Positions 20,234-28,676 of a stretch of 64,000 bases of DNA are shown here, in pieces. This DNA is from Achromobacter insolitus. GTDB taxonomy: Bacteria > Pseudomonadota > Gammaproteobacteria > Burkholderiales > Burkholderiaceae_B. The stretch is from contig NZ_NJIF01000013.1 of assembly GCF_002209555.1 (NCBI RefSeq), positions 1 through 64,000 on the forward strand, given 5' to 3'. Under the pieces are notes generated by a model, which was not told the origin of the DNA, did not search any database, and saw nothing but the letters and a program-made list of their open reading frames with translations. The position numbers and the translations under genes were made by a program. Every line of letters starts with the position of its first letter. Positions within the stretch are counted from its first letter, which is position 1.

Positions 20234-20306
20234 GCGTAAGACGAAATTTGGCCGGAAAGCATAGGCAGGGCGTGCGGTGTTTTTGCACAGAACATAAAAT
20301 CATCGC

Positions 20307-21284
20307 ATGAATCGCCTTGCCAAGTTTTCGCCGCCCTTCCGTCCTTCCAGCCGCGCGGCCGGCTTCATCCTGGCGACCCTGGGGGCGGTCCTGTTCTCGG
20401 CCAAGGCGATTGTGGTGAAGTTCACGTACCGCTACGGCATTGACGCGGTCACCCTGATCGCGTTTCGCATGCTTTTTGCCATGCCGTTTTTTGCTGCCGT
20501 GGCCTGGTATCAGTCGCGCCGCGCGGCGCGCGGCGAGATTCCCGTCATGACGTCCAAAGAGCGCCTGCAGGTCTGCGTGCTGGGCCTGTTGGGCTACTAC
20601 CTGTCCAGCTTCCTGGACTTTCTGGGGCTGCGCTACATCACCGCCAGCCTGGAGCGTCTGATCCTGTTCCTGTCGCCCTCGCTGGTGGTGCTGCTGTCGG
20701 CGTTCTGGTTCAAGCGGCCGGTCGAACGCCGCCAATGGATGGCCATGGTGTTGTCCTATGCGGGCGTGGTGCTGGTGTTCGCCCACGACCTGTCCTTTGG
20801 CGGCGGCGAGGTGCTGTTAGGGTCTTTGTTCGTTTTCGGGTCGGCCGCAAGCTATTCTGTGTACCTGATCTGTTCCGGGGAGCTGGTCAAGCGGCTCGGC
20901 GCGACGCGTCTGGTCGCATATGCCATGTTGGTGTCTTGCGTGGCCTGCATCATCCAGTTCTTTGCCGTGCATCCGCCAGGCATGCTGATCCAGCCTGCCG
21001 GCGTCTACGGGTATTCGGTGATCCACGCCACGCTGAATACGGTAGTGCCGGTGTTCATGCTGATGTGGGCGGTGGCGCTGATCGGCGCGCCCACGGCGTC
21101 CTTGCTGGGCATGATCGGACCGGTATCGGTGCTGTTTCTGGCGTCGTGGTTCCTGCAAGAACCCATCACGGTGTGGCAGATGGCGGGGACTGCGTTGGTG
21201 CTGGCTGGCGTGTTCGTGCTGATGGGGGGCGGGGCCGGCAGGCTGTCGTCCGCCAGGCAGCGCGAGGCCCGGCCATCGCGTTGA
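20307..21284 (+). CDS. EamA-type DMT transporter
   Basis: This 325-residue protein has about 10 hydrophobic helices in two EamA repeats; the first includes ATLGAVLFSAKAIVVKFTYRYG and the second APTASLLGMIGPVSVLFLAS. It exports or imports a small metabolite that cannot be predicted. It is transcribed away from the other DMT gene across a 73-bp gap and ends 70 nt before qor, from which it is separated by qor's own strong ribosome-binding site. Confidence 0.85.
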   Translation: MNRLAKFSPPFRPSSRAAGFILATLGAVLFSAKAIVVKFTYRYGIDAVTLIAFRMLFAMPFFAAVAWYQSRRAARGEIPVMTSKERLQVCVLGLLGYYLSSFLDFLGLRYITASLERLILFLSPSLVVLLSAFWFKRPVERRQWMAMVLSYAGVVLVFAHDLSFGGGEVLLGSLFVFGSAASYSVYLICSGELVKRLGATRLVAYAMLVSCVACIIQFFAVHPPGMLIQPAGVYGYSVIHATLNTVVPVFMLMWAVALIGAPTASLLGMIGPVSVLFLASWFLQEPITVWQMAGTALVLAGVFVLMGGGAGRLSSARQREARPSR

Positions 21285-21354
21285 ATCTGGTTTTCTCGTT
21301 CAGGGGCCGCAAAAAGGCTCCCGTTAGCATTTTTTCCAATGAAAGGAGGCCAGC

Positions 21355-22344
21355 ATGGCCAGCAATCTCGTCAAGGCAATTCGTATCGAGCAGCACGGTG
21401 GTCCTGAAGTCCTGAAGCTGGTCGAGGTGGAAGTTCCTCCGCCCGCCGCCAATGAAGTCACGATCGAGCAGCACGCCGCCGGCTTGAACTTCATCGATAT
21501 CTATTACCGCACGGGCTTGTATCCCCACGCGCTCCCGCACGGCCTGGGCTTCGAGGCTGCCGGCGTCGTGACCGCAGTGGGCGCGGACGTTACGCATCTG
21601 AAGAAGGGCGACCGCGTCGCCTACGGCCAGAGCCCGATCGGCGCCTACGCGAAGGCGCGCAACGTGCCGGCCGCCCAGGTCGTCAAGGTGCCCAAGGGCA
21701 TCGGTTTCGACGAGGCTGCCGCCCTGATGCTCAAGGGCCTGACGGTGCAATACCTGTTCCGCCAGACCTACCGTCTGCAAGGCGGCGAAACCATTCTCTT
21801 TCATGCGGCCGCCGGCGGCGTGGGCCTGATTGCGTGCCAATGGGCCAAGGCCCTGGGCGTGAAGCTGATCGGCACCGTTTCCAGCCCCGAGAAGGCCGAG
21901 CTGGCGCGCGCCAACGGCGCCTGGGAAACCATCGACTACTCGCGCGAAAACGTGGCCGAGCGCGTGCTCGAGCTGACCGGCGGCAAGAAAGTGCCGGTGG
22001 TGTACGACGGCGTGGGCAAGGACACCTGGGAGACCTCGCTGGATTGCATCGAGCCGCGCGGCCTGATGGTGAGCTTCGGCAACGCGTCCGGCCCGGTCTC
22101 GGGCGTCAACCTGGCGACACTGAACCAGAAGGGCTGCCTGTACGTGACGCGCCCGTCGCTGGGCTTGCACGTGAACACGCTGGCCAAGCTGCAGGCCGCT
22201 TCCGAGGAACTGTTCGATTTGGTCCTGAAGAAGAAGATCAAGGTCCGTATCGACCAGCGCTATCCGTTGGAGCAGGCCGGCGAAGCGCAGACCGCATTGG
22301 CCGCGCGCAAGACCACCGGCGCCACGGTGCTGATGCTGGACTGA
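21355..22344 (+). CDS. qor: NADPH:quinone oxidoreductase (zinc-free MDR family)
   Basis: This 329-residue medium-chain reductase matches QOR length. The GroES-like N-domain has HAAGLNFIDIYYRTGLYP and GFEAAGVVTAVG; the NADPH Rossmann motif is AAAGGVGLIACQWAKALG near 143-160. No zinc-binding cysteines are present. An optimal AAAGGAGG lies 5 nt before the ATG. The enzyme reduces quinones by one electron or acts on related enones. It is monocistronic, ending in a terminator. Confidence 0.9.
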   Translation: MASNLVKAIRIEQHGGPEVLKLVEVEVPPPAANEVTIEQHAAGLNFIDIYYRTGLYPHALPHGLGFEAAGVVTAVGADVTHLKKGDRVAYGQSPIGAYAKARNVPAAQVVKVPKGIGFDEAAALMLKGLTVQYLFRQTYRLQGGETILFHAAAGGVGLIACQWAKALGVKLIGTVSSPEKAELARANGAWETIDYSRENVAERVLELTGGKKVPVVYDGVGKDTWETSLDCIEPRGLMVSFGNASGPVSGVNLATLNQKGCLYVTRPSLGLHVNTLAKLQAASEELFDLVLKKKIKVRIDQRYPLEQAGEAQTALAARKTTGATVLMLD

Positions 22345-22392
22345 TCCGGGCGAGCACAACGCGCGCGGCGGCTCTTGGGTCTGCCGCGCCAG

Positions 22393-22429
22393 GCCCGGCA
22401 TTGCGCAGTGCGCGGTGCCGGGCTTTTTT
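22393..22429 (+). terminator. Rho-independent terminator of qor
   Basis: Stem GCCCGGCA (22393-22400) / TGCCGGGC (22416-22423) followed by six T. It separates qor from the aromatic-amine cluster. Confidence 0.85.
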
Positions 22430-22496
22430 GTGGGCCTGGAAGCGTCTTGGGGAAGGCCTCGCAGGACACAGTGCGCCAAGGGTCGGGACGGTTGCC

Positions 22497-22510
22497 GCAC
22501 GGCTTCGTGC
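22497..22510. promoter_or_regulatory. Inverted repeat upstream of the amine cluster
   Basis: GCACG-GCTT-CGTGC lies about 90 bp before the aldehyde dehydrogenase start, within the 255-bp non-coding gap after qor. It is a candidate regulator site, perhaps for the AraC-type protein at 28677. No convincing -35/-10 pair is visible nearby, which fits activator-dependent transcription. Evidence is weak. Confidence 0.25.
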
Positions 22511-22599
22511 GCAGAATGACAAATCGCCATGCACGGGCCGACAAGCCTTCCGCCTATGCCGTTGCTATTCTGGCTTCAACCATTTCGTTGGAGCTTCGA

Positions 22600-24111
22600 A
22601 TGTCTTCAGCAAGCGCTAGCAGTGCCGGCCACGCCGGGTCGGACCGCCCTGAACTGGGCGCCATCCGGGAGTCCATGTTCATTGATGGCAAGCCGGTGCG
22701 CGAGGGGCTGGGCGCGCCCATTGCCGTCCATGACCCCGCTACCGGCGAGGTCATCGCCCATCAGCCCGACGCAGGCCCGCAGCAGGTGGACCAGGCCGTG
22801 CAGGCCGCGCGGCGCGCATTCGATGCCGGCCCGTGGCGCGACATGCTGCCTGCGGGACGTGAACGCCTGCTGCTGAAGCTGGCCGATCTGGTCGAGCAGC
22901 ACGGTACGGAATTGGCCCGCCTGGAAACCCTGAACAACGGCAAGCTGCTGGGGGTGGCGCAAGGACTGGAAGTCGGGTCAGGTGCGCAGTGGCTGCGGTA
23001 TATGGCGGGCTGGGCCACCAAGATCACCGGCGACACGCTGTCGTTGTCCATACCGTTTCCGCCCGGCGTCCGTTACAGCGCCTATACGCTGCCGCAGCCC
23101 GTGGGCGTGGTGGCTGCAATCATTCCGTGGAATTTCCCGCTGCTGATGGCGATCTGGAAGATCGCGCCCGCCCTGGCCGCGGGCTGCACCGTGGTGCTCA
23201 AGCCCGCCGAGGAAACGCCGTTGACCGCGCTGCGCCTGGCCGAGCTTGTGTTGGAGGCGGGCTTTCCGCCGGGAGTCGTCAACGTAGTGACGGGCCGGGG
23301 CGAGAGCGCTGGCGCTGCGCTGGTCGAACATCCCGGCGTGGACAAGATTGCGTTCACGGGCTCGACCGAAGTTGGCAAGCTGATCGGGCGCGCCGCGATG
23401 GACGACATGAAGCGGGTGTCGCTGGAACTGGGAGGCAAGTCTCCCGTGATCGTGCTGGACGATTGCGACCTCGACCGCGCCGTGCAGGGAGCCGCGGCCG
23501 CCATTTTCTTCAACCAGGGACAGGTATGCACGGCGGGGTCGCGCCTGTATGTGCAAAAGCGCCTGTATCCCAAGGTTGTTGAGGGCTTGGCCGACCTGGC
23601 CGCCGGCATGAAGCTGGGGTCGGGGTTCGATCCAGCCACGCAGGTCGGCCCGTTGGTGTCGGCCCGCCATCAGAAGCGCGTCATGGACTACATCGGCATC
23701 GGACGGGGCGAGGGCGGGCGCATCCTGGCGGGGGGCGAGCGCGGCGGGGACGCTGGCTATTTCGTGCAGCCCACGGTGTTCGCCGATGTTCCCCAAGACG
23801 CCCGCATTGCCCGAGAGGAGATCTTCGGCCCCGTCGTGGTGGCGCAGCCTTTCGACACTCTGGATGATGCCGTGCGGCTGGCCAACGATAGCGCCTATGG
23901 CTTGGGCGCCAGCCTCTGGAGCAATGATCTCGCCCGCGTGCAAAGCCTGATCCCGCGCATCGCGGCGGGCACGCTTTGGGTGAACACCCACAACATGCTG
24001 GATCCCAACATGCCTTTCGGTGGGTTCAAGCAATCCGGCATCGGCCGCGAACATGGTCGCGCCGTGCTGGAGATGTACCTGGAACGGAAGTCCGTTTGCA
24101 TCGCTTACTAG
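22600..24111 (+). CDS. Aldehyde dehydrogenase, probable arylacetaldehyde dehydrogenase
   Basis: NAD(P)-dependent aldehyde dehydrogenase of 503 residues. Catalytic Cys310 sits in FFNQGQVCTAGSRLYV and the general base Glu276 in LELGGKSP; VVAAIIPWNFPLLMAIWK is the cofactor-binding block. NTHNMLDPNMPFGGFKQSG near the end resembles phenylacetaldehyde dehydrogenases (FeaB/StyD group). ATG 22600 has TTGGAG 6 nt upstream; longer open frame lacks support. It precedes the aromatic amine dehydrogenase genes, so its likely job is to oxidise the arylacetaldehyde released by that enzyme to arylacetate. A signal peptide is absent, so the aldehyde must enter the cytoplasm. Confidence 0.85.
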   Translation: MSSASASSAGHAGSDRPELGAIRESMFIDGKPVREGLGAPIAVHDPATGEVIAHQPDAGPQQVDQAVQAARRAFDAGPWRDMLPAGRERLLLKLADLVEQHGTELARLETLNNGKLLGVAQGLEVGSGAQWLRYMAGWATKITGDTLSLSIPFPPGVRYSAYTLPQPVGVVAAIIPWNFPLLMAIWKIAPALAAGCTVVLKPAEETPLTALRLAELVLEAGFPPGVVNVVTGRGESAGAALVEHPGVDKIAFTGSTEVGKLIGRAAMDDMKRVSLELGGKSPVIVLDDCDLDRAVQGAAAAIFFNQGQVCTAGSRLYVQKRLYPKVVEGLADLAAGMKLGSGFDPATQVGPLVSARHQKRVMDYIGIGRGEGGRILAGGERGGDAGYFVQPTVFADVPQDARIAREEIFGPVVVAQPFDTLDDAVRLANDSAYGLGASLWSNDLARVQSLIPRIAAGTLWVNTHNMLDPNMPFGGFKQSGIGREHGRAVLEMYLERKSVCIAY

Positions 24112-24179
24112 ATCGATGATCGGGCGGCCCAAGCCGGGAGATACCGGCGGCCGCGCCTTCATGACACCAAGGGGAAGAC

Positions 24180-25061
24180 ATGGCAGGCAGGACAGGCAGC
24201 CGGGCTCGCCGGCGGGCGGCGCTATTGCTGGCGTGCGCGGGCGTATCGCAGGCGGCATGGGCGGGAGACCCCAGCGCGCGCGACTGGATACCCGCGCCGG
24301 TGGGCACCAACATCATCGCCGGGTATCTGGCGGGACTGAGGTCTTCGGGCTTGTACTCCGAAGGCCAGCGCGTGGACGGCGCGTCCGTCGATGTGAATGC
24401 GCTGGTCTACCGGCAGATGCACTACCGCGATTTCTACGGCAAGACGATGCAGCTTGAGTTCATCGTGCCCATGTACCGCACGTCGCTGGATCTGCCCGGC
24501 GCGCCAGGCGATCACCAGACGGGTATCGGCGATGTGACGCTCGGGTCGGCCATCTGGCTGTACAACAACGAACAGACCAAGACCTGGTTTGCCTGGGAAC
24601 CGTTCGTTGTCGCGCCTGTAGGCCGCTACGACGGTTCGCGTCCCGATGTGTCGCCGGGCAAGAACCGCTGGTCCACCATCCAGGATTTCGCATTCGTCCA
24701 GGGCTTTGGCGAATCCACCTATCTGGAAGCGATCGCGGAAGTGGAGATATACGGCCGCAACACGGATTGGTACGGGCAGACGTTGAAGAAGGATCCCTCG
24801 TTCCGCTTCTTCGCCCTGGCTTCGACCAACCTGACCCCGGACACCTACACCGGCATCCGCTACCGCTATGAGACCGGCGGAAAGGAAACCTCGTCCGGCG
24901 AAACCGTCGCGACGCGGGCGCGCAATCACCAGTTGGCCGTTGAATTGACGCACCAGATCAACGACGCCAACCAGATTCAGATGCAGTACATCCACGACCT
25001 GAAGGTCGAGAACGGGCCGCGGATGCGTGGCGTGCAGTTGCGCTACGTCTACGCGTTCTAG
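24180..25061 (+). CDS. Outer-membrane channel of the phenol-degradation MetA type
   Basis: This 293-residue protein has a signal peptide (to about residue 28, AWA-GD), alternating beta-strand pattern, many aromatic residues and a C-terminal Phe (LRYVYAF), the hallmarks of an outer-membrane beta-barrel. It resembles the family annotated as putative MetA-pathway-of-phenol-degradation proteins, often found beside genes for hydrophobic or aromatic substrates. AAGGGGAAG precedes the ATG. Between the aldehyde dehydrogenase and aauB, it probably admits the amine substrate to the periplasm. This role is inferred from position only. Confidence 0.7.
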   Translation: MAGRTGSRARRRAALLLACAGVSQAAWAGDPSARDWIPAPVGTNIIAGYLAGLRSSGLYSEGQRVDGASVDVNALVYRQMHYRDFYGKTMQLEFIVPMYRTSLDLPGAPGDHQTGIGDVTLGSAIWLYNNEQTKTWFAWEPFVVAPVGRYDGSRPDVSPGKNRWSTIQDFAFVQGFGESTYLEAIAEVEIYGRNTDWYGQTLKKDPSFRFFALASTNLTPDTYTGIRYRYETGGKETSSGETVATRARNHQLAVELTHQINDANQIQMQYIHDLKVENGPRMRGVQLRYVYAF

Positions 25062-25093
25062 GGGAAACGGATCATGAGACCAGGAGGATATCG

Positions 25094-26284
25094 ATGAACG
25101 CGCTACGCGCCAGATCATGCGCATTGCGGGCCGGACGCTGGGCGCTGTATGCGGCCCTGGCCGCCTCGGCGGGCCTAGCCCGGGCGGACTTGCCCGTGGA
25201 AGAACTCAAGGGCGGCACACGGCTGCCGCCGGCAACGCCCCACCGGCTGTACGTGATGGATGCCGTCTTCAATCACCTGGTCGACAGCCGGGTGAATATC
25301 TATGATGGCGACACGATGAAGTTCCTGGGCTTGGTGCCCACGTCGTTCAATGGACACATGACCGTGTCCGCGGACGGCAAGGACATCTATGTCATGACCA
25401 CCTACTACGAGCGCCTGAACCGCGGCAAGCGCACCGATGTGGTCGAGGCCTGGGACGCCGAAACCCTCACCCCCAAGTTCGAGGTGCCCATTCCGCAGAA
25501 ACGCGCGCAGGCATTGAACTACCGCAACTATCTGAGGCAGAGCACGGACGGCGGCCTGCTGCTGGTGCAGAACGCCACGCCCGCGTCTTCCGTCACTGTG
25601 GTGGATCTGAAGACGCGGCAGTTCGCGGACGAAGTGACCGCGGCCGCGGGATGCTGGAGCATTATTGTCCTGCCCTCGCGTCCGCGCAGCTTCGCCAGCA
25701 TTTGCGGCGACGGCGCGTTGCTCACCGTGGATCTGGACCAGGCCGGCAAGCCCATGGGCCAACAGCGCAGCCAGCCCATGTTCGAGCCGGAAAAGGATCC
25801 CATCTTCACGCACACCGAGAACCTGGGAAACACCTTCTATTTCGTGTCCTACAACGGCAACGTCTACAGCGCCGACTTCAGCGGCAAGGATGCCGTTTTC
25901 GGCAAGCCCTGGTCCTTGCTGGAGGCATCGGGCAAGGACCAGGGCTGGCGCCCCGGGGGCTACAACCTGCTGGCTGTGAACCAGGCCAGCAAGCGGCTGT
26001 ACGTGGGCATGCATCCGAATGGAGCGGAGGGCTCGCACAAGACGCCGGCCGCAGAGATCTGGGTCTACGACCTGGCCACGCGCAAGCGGGTGGCGCGCGT
26101 GCCGGGCAAGAATGCCCTGTCGATGTCGGTATCGCAGGACGACCAGCCGCGCCTGTACACGCTGGATGGCGGCAACGTCAATATCTATGACGCTGCTCCC
26201 GCCGCGCCGGTCTTCAAGGGAACGATCCAGGCGGCGGGCGAAACCGCGCTGCAGGTGGAACCACAACCGCGAGGCACGCCATGA
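25094..26284 (+). CDS. aauB: Aromatic amine dehydrogenase heavy (alpha) chain AauB
   Basis: Periplasmic beta-propeller subunit of 396 residues with a signal peptide cleaved near residue 31 (ARA-DLP). Family blocks are PPATPHRLYVMDAVFNHLVD and SFNGHMTVSADGKDIYVMTT. Cys187 and Cys204, flanking WSIIVLPSRPRSFASI, match the disulfide of this family. It partners the TTQ light chain AauA to deaminate primary aromatic amines to aldehydes, passing electrons to a periplasmic acceptor. The RLNRGKRTDVVEAW region fits aromatic amine dehydrogenase better than methylamine dehydrogenase. AGGAGG-type ribosome-binding site present. It overlaps aauE by 4 nt. Confidence 0.92.
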   Translation: MNALRARSCALRAGRWALYAALAASAGLARADLPVEELKGGTRLPPATPHRLYVMDAVFNHLVDSRVNIYDGDTMKFLGLVPTSFNGHMTVSADGKDIYVMTTYYERLNRGKRTDVVEAWDAETLTPKFEVPIPQKRAQALNYRNYLRQSTDGGLLLVQNATPASSVTVVDLKTRQFADEVTAAAGCWSIIVLPSRPRSFASICGDGALLTVDLDQAGKPMGQQRSQPMFEPEKDPIFTHTENLGNTFYFVSYNGNVYSADFSGKDAVFGKPWSLLEASGKDQGWRPGGYNLLAVNQASKRLYVGMHPNGAEGSHKTPAAEIWVYDLATRKRVARVPGKNALSMSVSQDDQPRLYTLDGGNVNIYDAAPAAPVFKGTIQAAGETALQVEPQPRGTP

Positions 26285-26838
26285 ACGATCCCGTGCTGCT
26301 GTATGCCGCGAGCGCGGCGCTGGCTTGTGTATTGCTGCTGGGGGCGGTGGAAAAGCTGAAAGACATGGCGGGCTTTGCCGCGGTGGTGTCGGCCTACCGC
26401 CTCCTGCCGGCCAGCTGGAGTCACGCATTTGCGTGGGGTTACGCGCTGGCCGAGGCGCTGGCCGGAACCCTGCTGCTCGTGCCATCGCGGCAGGCGGTGG
26501 GCGCGGAGCTGGCGCTGCTGGTGCTGGCGGCAGCCACGATGGCGCTGGTTTTCAACCTGCTGCGCGGCCATCGCGACATCGATTGCGGTTGCGGCGGCCC
26601 GGCGTCCACCGGACCGAGGCGCAGCGCGCAGCGCGCGGGGCTGTCGTGGTGGCTGGTGTTGCGCAACGCGCTGCTGGCTTTGTGGACCGCTCCAGCGCTG
26701 CTTGCCGCAGGAGGCTTATCCCGGGGGCTGCAGTGGACCGATTCCGCTGCCGTCTTCGGTTTGGCCATGGCCGCCGTAGGTCTGTACTTCACAGCCAACC
26801 ACCTGTTGGCCTCCCATCTCAAGTTGCGCAATCTCTGA
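26281..26838 (+). CDS. aauE: MauE-family membrane protein AauE (enzyme maturation)
   Basis: This 185-residue integral membrane protein has 4-5 helices. A conserved DCGCGG motif at 101-106 lies on a loop, as in MauE. MauE proteins are required together with MauD for disulfide formation and stability of the cysteine-rich light chain. ATGA overlap with aauB; aauD follows 10 nt later. The order heavy chain-E-D-light chain is exactly that of known mau and aau operons. Confidence 0.9.
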   Translation: MNDPVLLYAASAALACVLLLGAVEKLKDMAGFAAVVSAYRLLPASWSHAFAWGYALAEALAGTLLLVPSRQAVGAELALLVLAAATMALVFNLLRGHRDIDCGCGGPASTGPRRSAQRAGLSWWLVLRNALLALWTAPALLAAGGLSRGLQWTDSAAVFGLAMAAVGLYFTANHLLASHLKLRNL

Positions 26839-26848
26839 AGGAATACCT

Positions 26849-27487
26849 ATGGATGCCTTGATCATTTCCAATTTCCTGCTGTGGGGCGTAGTGCTCTGCC
26901 TGGTGCTGGTCATCCTGGCGCTGTCGCGGCAGATCGGCGTGCTGTACGAGCGCGTGGCGCCGATGGGAGCCCTCACGATGGACAAGGGCCCCGGCGTGGG
27001 CGAGCCCGCGCCGCGCTTCGAACTGCCCGATCTGCTTGGCCGCCGTATCGTCATCGGCGAACGCGGGCAGCACAGTCAGCTGTTGTTCTTTCTTTCGCCC
27101 ACCTGCCCGGTTTGCAAGAAGCTGCTGCCCATCCTGAAGTCGGTGGCCAGCACGGAGAGCGCCTGGCTGCGTATCGTCCTGGCCAGCGACGGCGAAATGC
27201 CCGAGCACCTGGCGTTCTACAAGCAGGCCGGCCTGGAACGCTTTCCGTATTTGCTGTCGACCGAATTGGGCATGAAGTTCCAGATCAGCAAACTGCCTTA
27301 TGCCGTGCTGATCGATGAAACCGGAACCCTGCGCGCAAAGGGCTTGATCAACTCGCGCGAGCAGCTTGAAAGCCTGTTCACCGCGAAGGAGCTGGGCGTG
27401 GCGTCGGTGCAGGAGTTCCTCGCCGCCGGCGCATTGGAAGAAACTCGGATTTCCCGCAAGGAGAGCGGCAATGCACTGGCTGGATAA
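26849..27487 (+). CDS. aauD: MauD-like thiol-disulfide protein AauD
   Basis: This 212-residue membrane-anchored thioredoxin-like protein has an N-terminal helix (FLLWGVVLCLVLVILAL), a periplasmic domain starting GVGEPAPRFELPDLLG, and the redox motif Cys86-Pro-Val-Cys89 (SPTCPVCKK). It probably forms or isomerises the many disulfides of AauA. Its last 17 nt overlap aauA, consistent with coupled translation of chaperone and substrate. Confidence 0.92.
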   Translation: MDALIISNFLLWGVVLCLVLVILALSRQIGVLYERVAPMGALTMDKGPGVGEPAPRFELPDLLGRRIVIGERGQHSQLLFFLSPTCPVCKKLLPILKSVASTESAWLRIVLASDGEMPEHLAFYKQAGLERFPYLLSTELGMKFQISKLPYAVLIDETGTLRAKGLINSREQLESLFTAKELGVASVQEFLAAGALEETRISRKESGNALAG

Positions 27488-27992
27488 ACTTGGAGAGCGC
27501 GCCGCGCGCTCGGTCGCGCACACCACTTCCCGGCGCAGCGTGCTTAACCGCATCGGCCGGGTGCTCGTGGGAACCGCATTCCTGATGCCCGTGCTACCGG
27601 TGGCGCGCTCGGCGCCGGCGGACAGCAAGAAGCCGCAGATGGATGATACGGCGTGCGATTACTGGCGCTATTGCGCGGTGGACGGCTTCCTGTGCTCCTG
27701 CTGCGGGGGAAGCATGACGTCTTGCCCGCCGGGCACCTCGCCGTCGGCGGTGTCGTGGGTTGGCACTTGCCACAACCCGCTGGACGGCAAGGACTACCTG
27801 ATCAGCTATAACGATTGCTGCGGCAAGGCCGCTTGCGGCAAGTGCATGTGCGCGTCCGCCGAGCGTGAGCGGCCGGGCTATCAGATGTTCCTGCATAACG
27901 ACGTGAACTGGTGCATGTCCAACGAGTCTTCTATTTTCCATTGCACCACGTCGGTGATCGTGGGCCTGGCCAAGCCTAAGCCGAAATCATGA
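27471..27992 (+). CDS. aauA: Aromatic amine dehydrogenase TTQ light (beta) chain AauA
   Basis: Catalytic subunit of 173 residues. Two tryptophans that form the tryptophan tryptophylquinone cofactor in this family are at Trp96 (SAVSWVGTC) and Trp147 (DVNWCMSN). The spacing of 51 and the catalytic Asp115 (YNDCCG) equal those of the A. faecalis enzyme (W109, W160, D128) with a constant offset of 13. Fourteen cysteines follow the signal region and fit the family's dense disulfide network. The N-terminus TSRRSVLNRIG precedes a hydrophobic stretch, a twin-arginine-like signal. ATG 27471 has AAGGAG 7 nt upstream, inside the end of aauD. Confidence 0.95.
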   Translation: MHWLDKLGERAARSVAHTTSRRSVLNRIGRVLVGTAFLMPVLPVARSAPADSKKPQMDDTACDYWRYCAVDGFLCSCCGGSMTSCPPGTSPSAVSWVGTCHNPLDGKDYLISYNDCCGKAACGKCMCASAERERPGYQMFLHNDVNWCMSNESSIFHCTTSVIVGLAKPKPKS

Positions 27993-28528
27993 CGCCCGGT
28001 GCTCGACCGTCGCGACAGGGATGGCGCCGGCATTGCGCCGCCGCCATCCTGCTGTGCGCGGGCCAGGCCGTCGCGGGGGATTCCTCGGGCGGCGCGCCGG
28101 CCCCGGACGCTTCCGCGGCCGACAGGCTGCGTCAGTCCGTTCGCGCCGATTATGTGCTGCAATGCGCCGGCTGCCACCGCGTGGACGGCCGCGGCAGCGG
28201 CCGCCATGGCATCCCCGATTTCCGCAATTCGGTGGGCGCGTTCGCGCACCTGCCCGCGGGCCGGGAGTATCTGGTCCGCGTTCCTGGCGCGGCGCAATCG
28301 CAACTGAGCAATGCCGAACTTGCGGCGGTGCTTAACTGGGTGGTGGAAGAATTCAGCCCGGCGCAGCTTCCGGCGGATTTTCGCCCCTACACCGAAGAGG
28401 AGGTCGCGCAGGTTCGTCCGCGCCGCTATGAGGACGTGGTGCCGGTGCGGCACGAACTGGCGCAATCCCTGTCGGCACTCGGCTTCCAGTTGGCCGATTA
28501 CTCATATGGCAGCGACAGAAAGCCCTAG
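27989..28528 (+). CDS. Mono-haem c-type cytochrome of the amine cluster
   Basis: This 179-residue protein has a signal peptide (to about AVA-GD) and a single haem-binding motif Cys59-Ala-Gly-Cys62-His63. There is no methionine after the initiator, so the usual Met axial ligand is impossible. His73, His87 or His155 are the only other histidines of the mature protein. The segment HGIPDFRNSVGAF aligns with the place where class I cytochromes carry their MP motif. The ATG overlaps the aauA stop (ATGA), so it is probably the electron acceptor or a partner of the dehydrogenase. No azurin/amicyanin gene is nearby. Confidence 0.82.
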   Translation: MTPGARPSRQGWRRHCAAAILLCAGQAVAGDSSGGAPAPDASAADRLRQSVRADYVLQCAGCHRVDGRGSGRHGIPDFRNSVGAFAHLPAGREYLVRVPGAAQSQLSNAELAAVLNWVVEEFSPAQLPADFRPYTEEEVAQVRPRRYEDVVPVRHELAQSLSALGFQLADYSYGSDRKP

Positions 28529-28676
28529 CGGGCCAGCACCTTAGGGGTTGTCACCGATACTCCCTCCGGTTGACCGGTGCTAGAAAGAGGCAGCATTCCA
28601 TTCAACGCTGTAGCTGTGCTGCCGGCCTCGCCGCGCCAGGCAAGAAGGCACGCCGTTTCGAGACACCGGAGTCGCC

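Noticed and set aside
25094..27992. Methylamine dehydrogenase instead of aromatic amine dehydrogenase
   Set aside because: Light-chain numbering and heavy-chain blocks fit the aromatic enzyme, and an arylacetaldehyde-type dehydrogenase and FeaR-like regulator flank it; amicyanin is absent. Biochemistry would still be needed for certainty.
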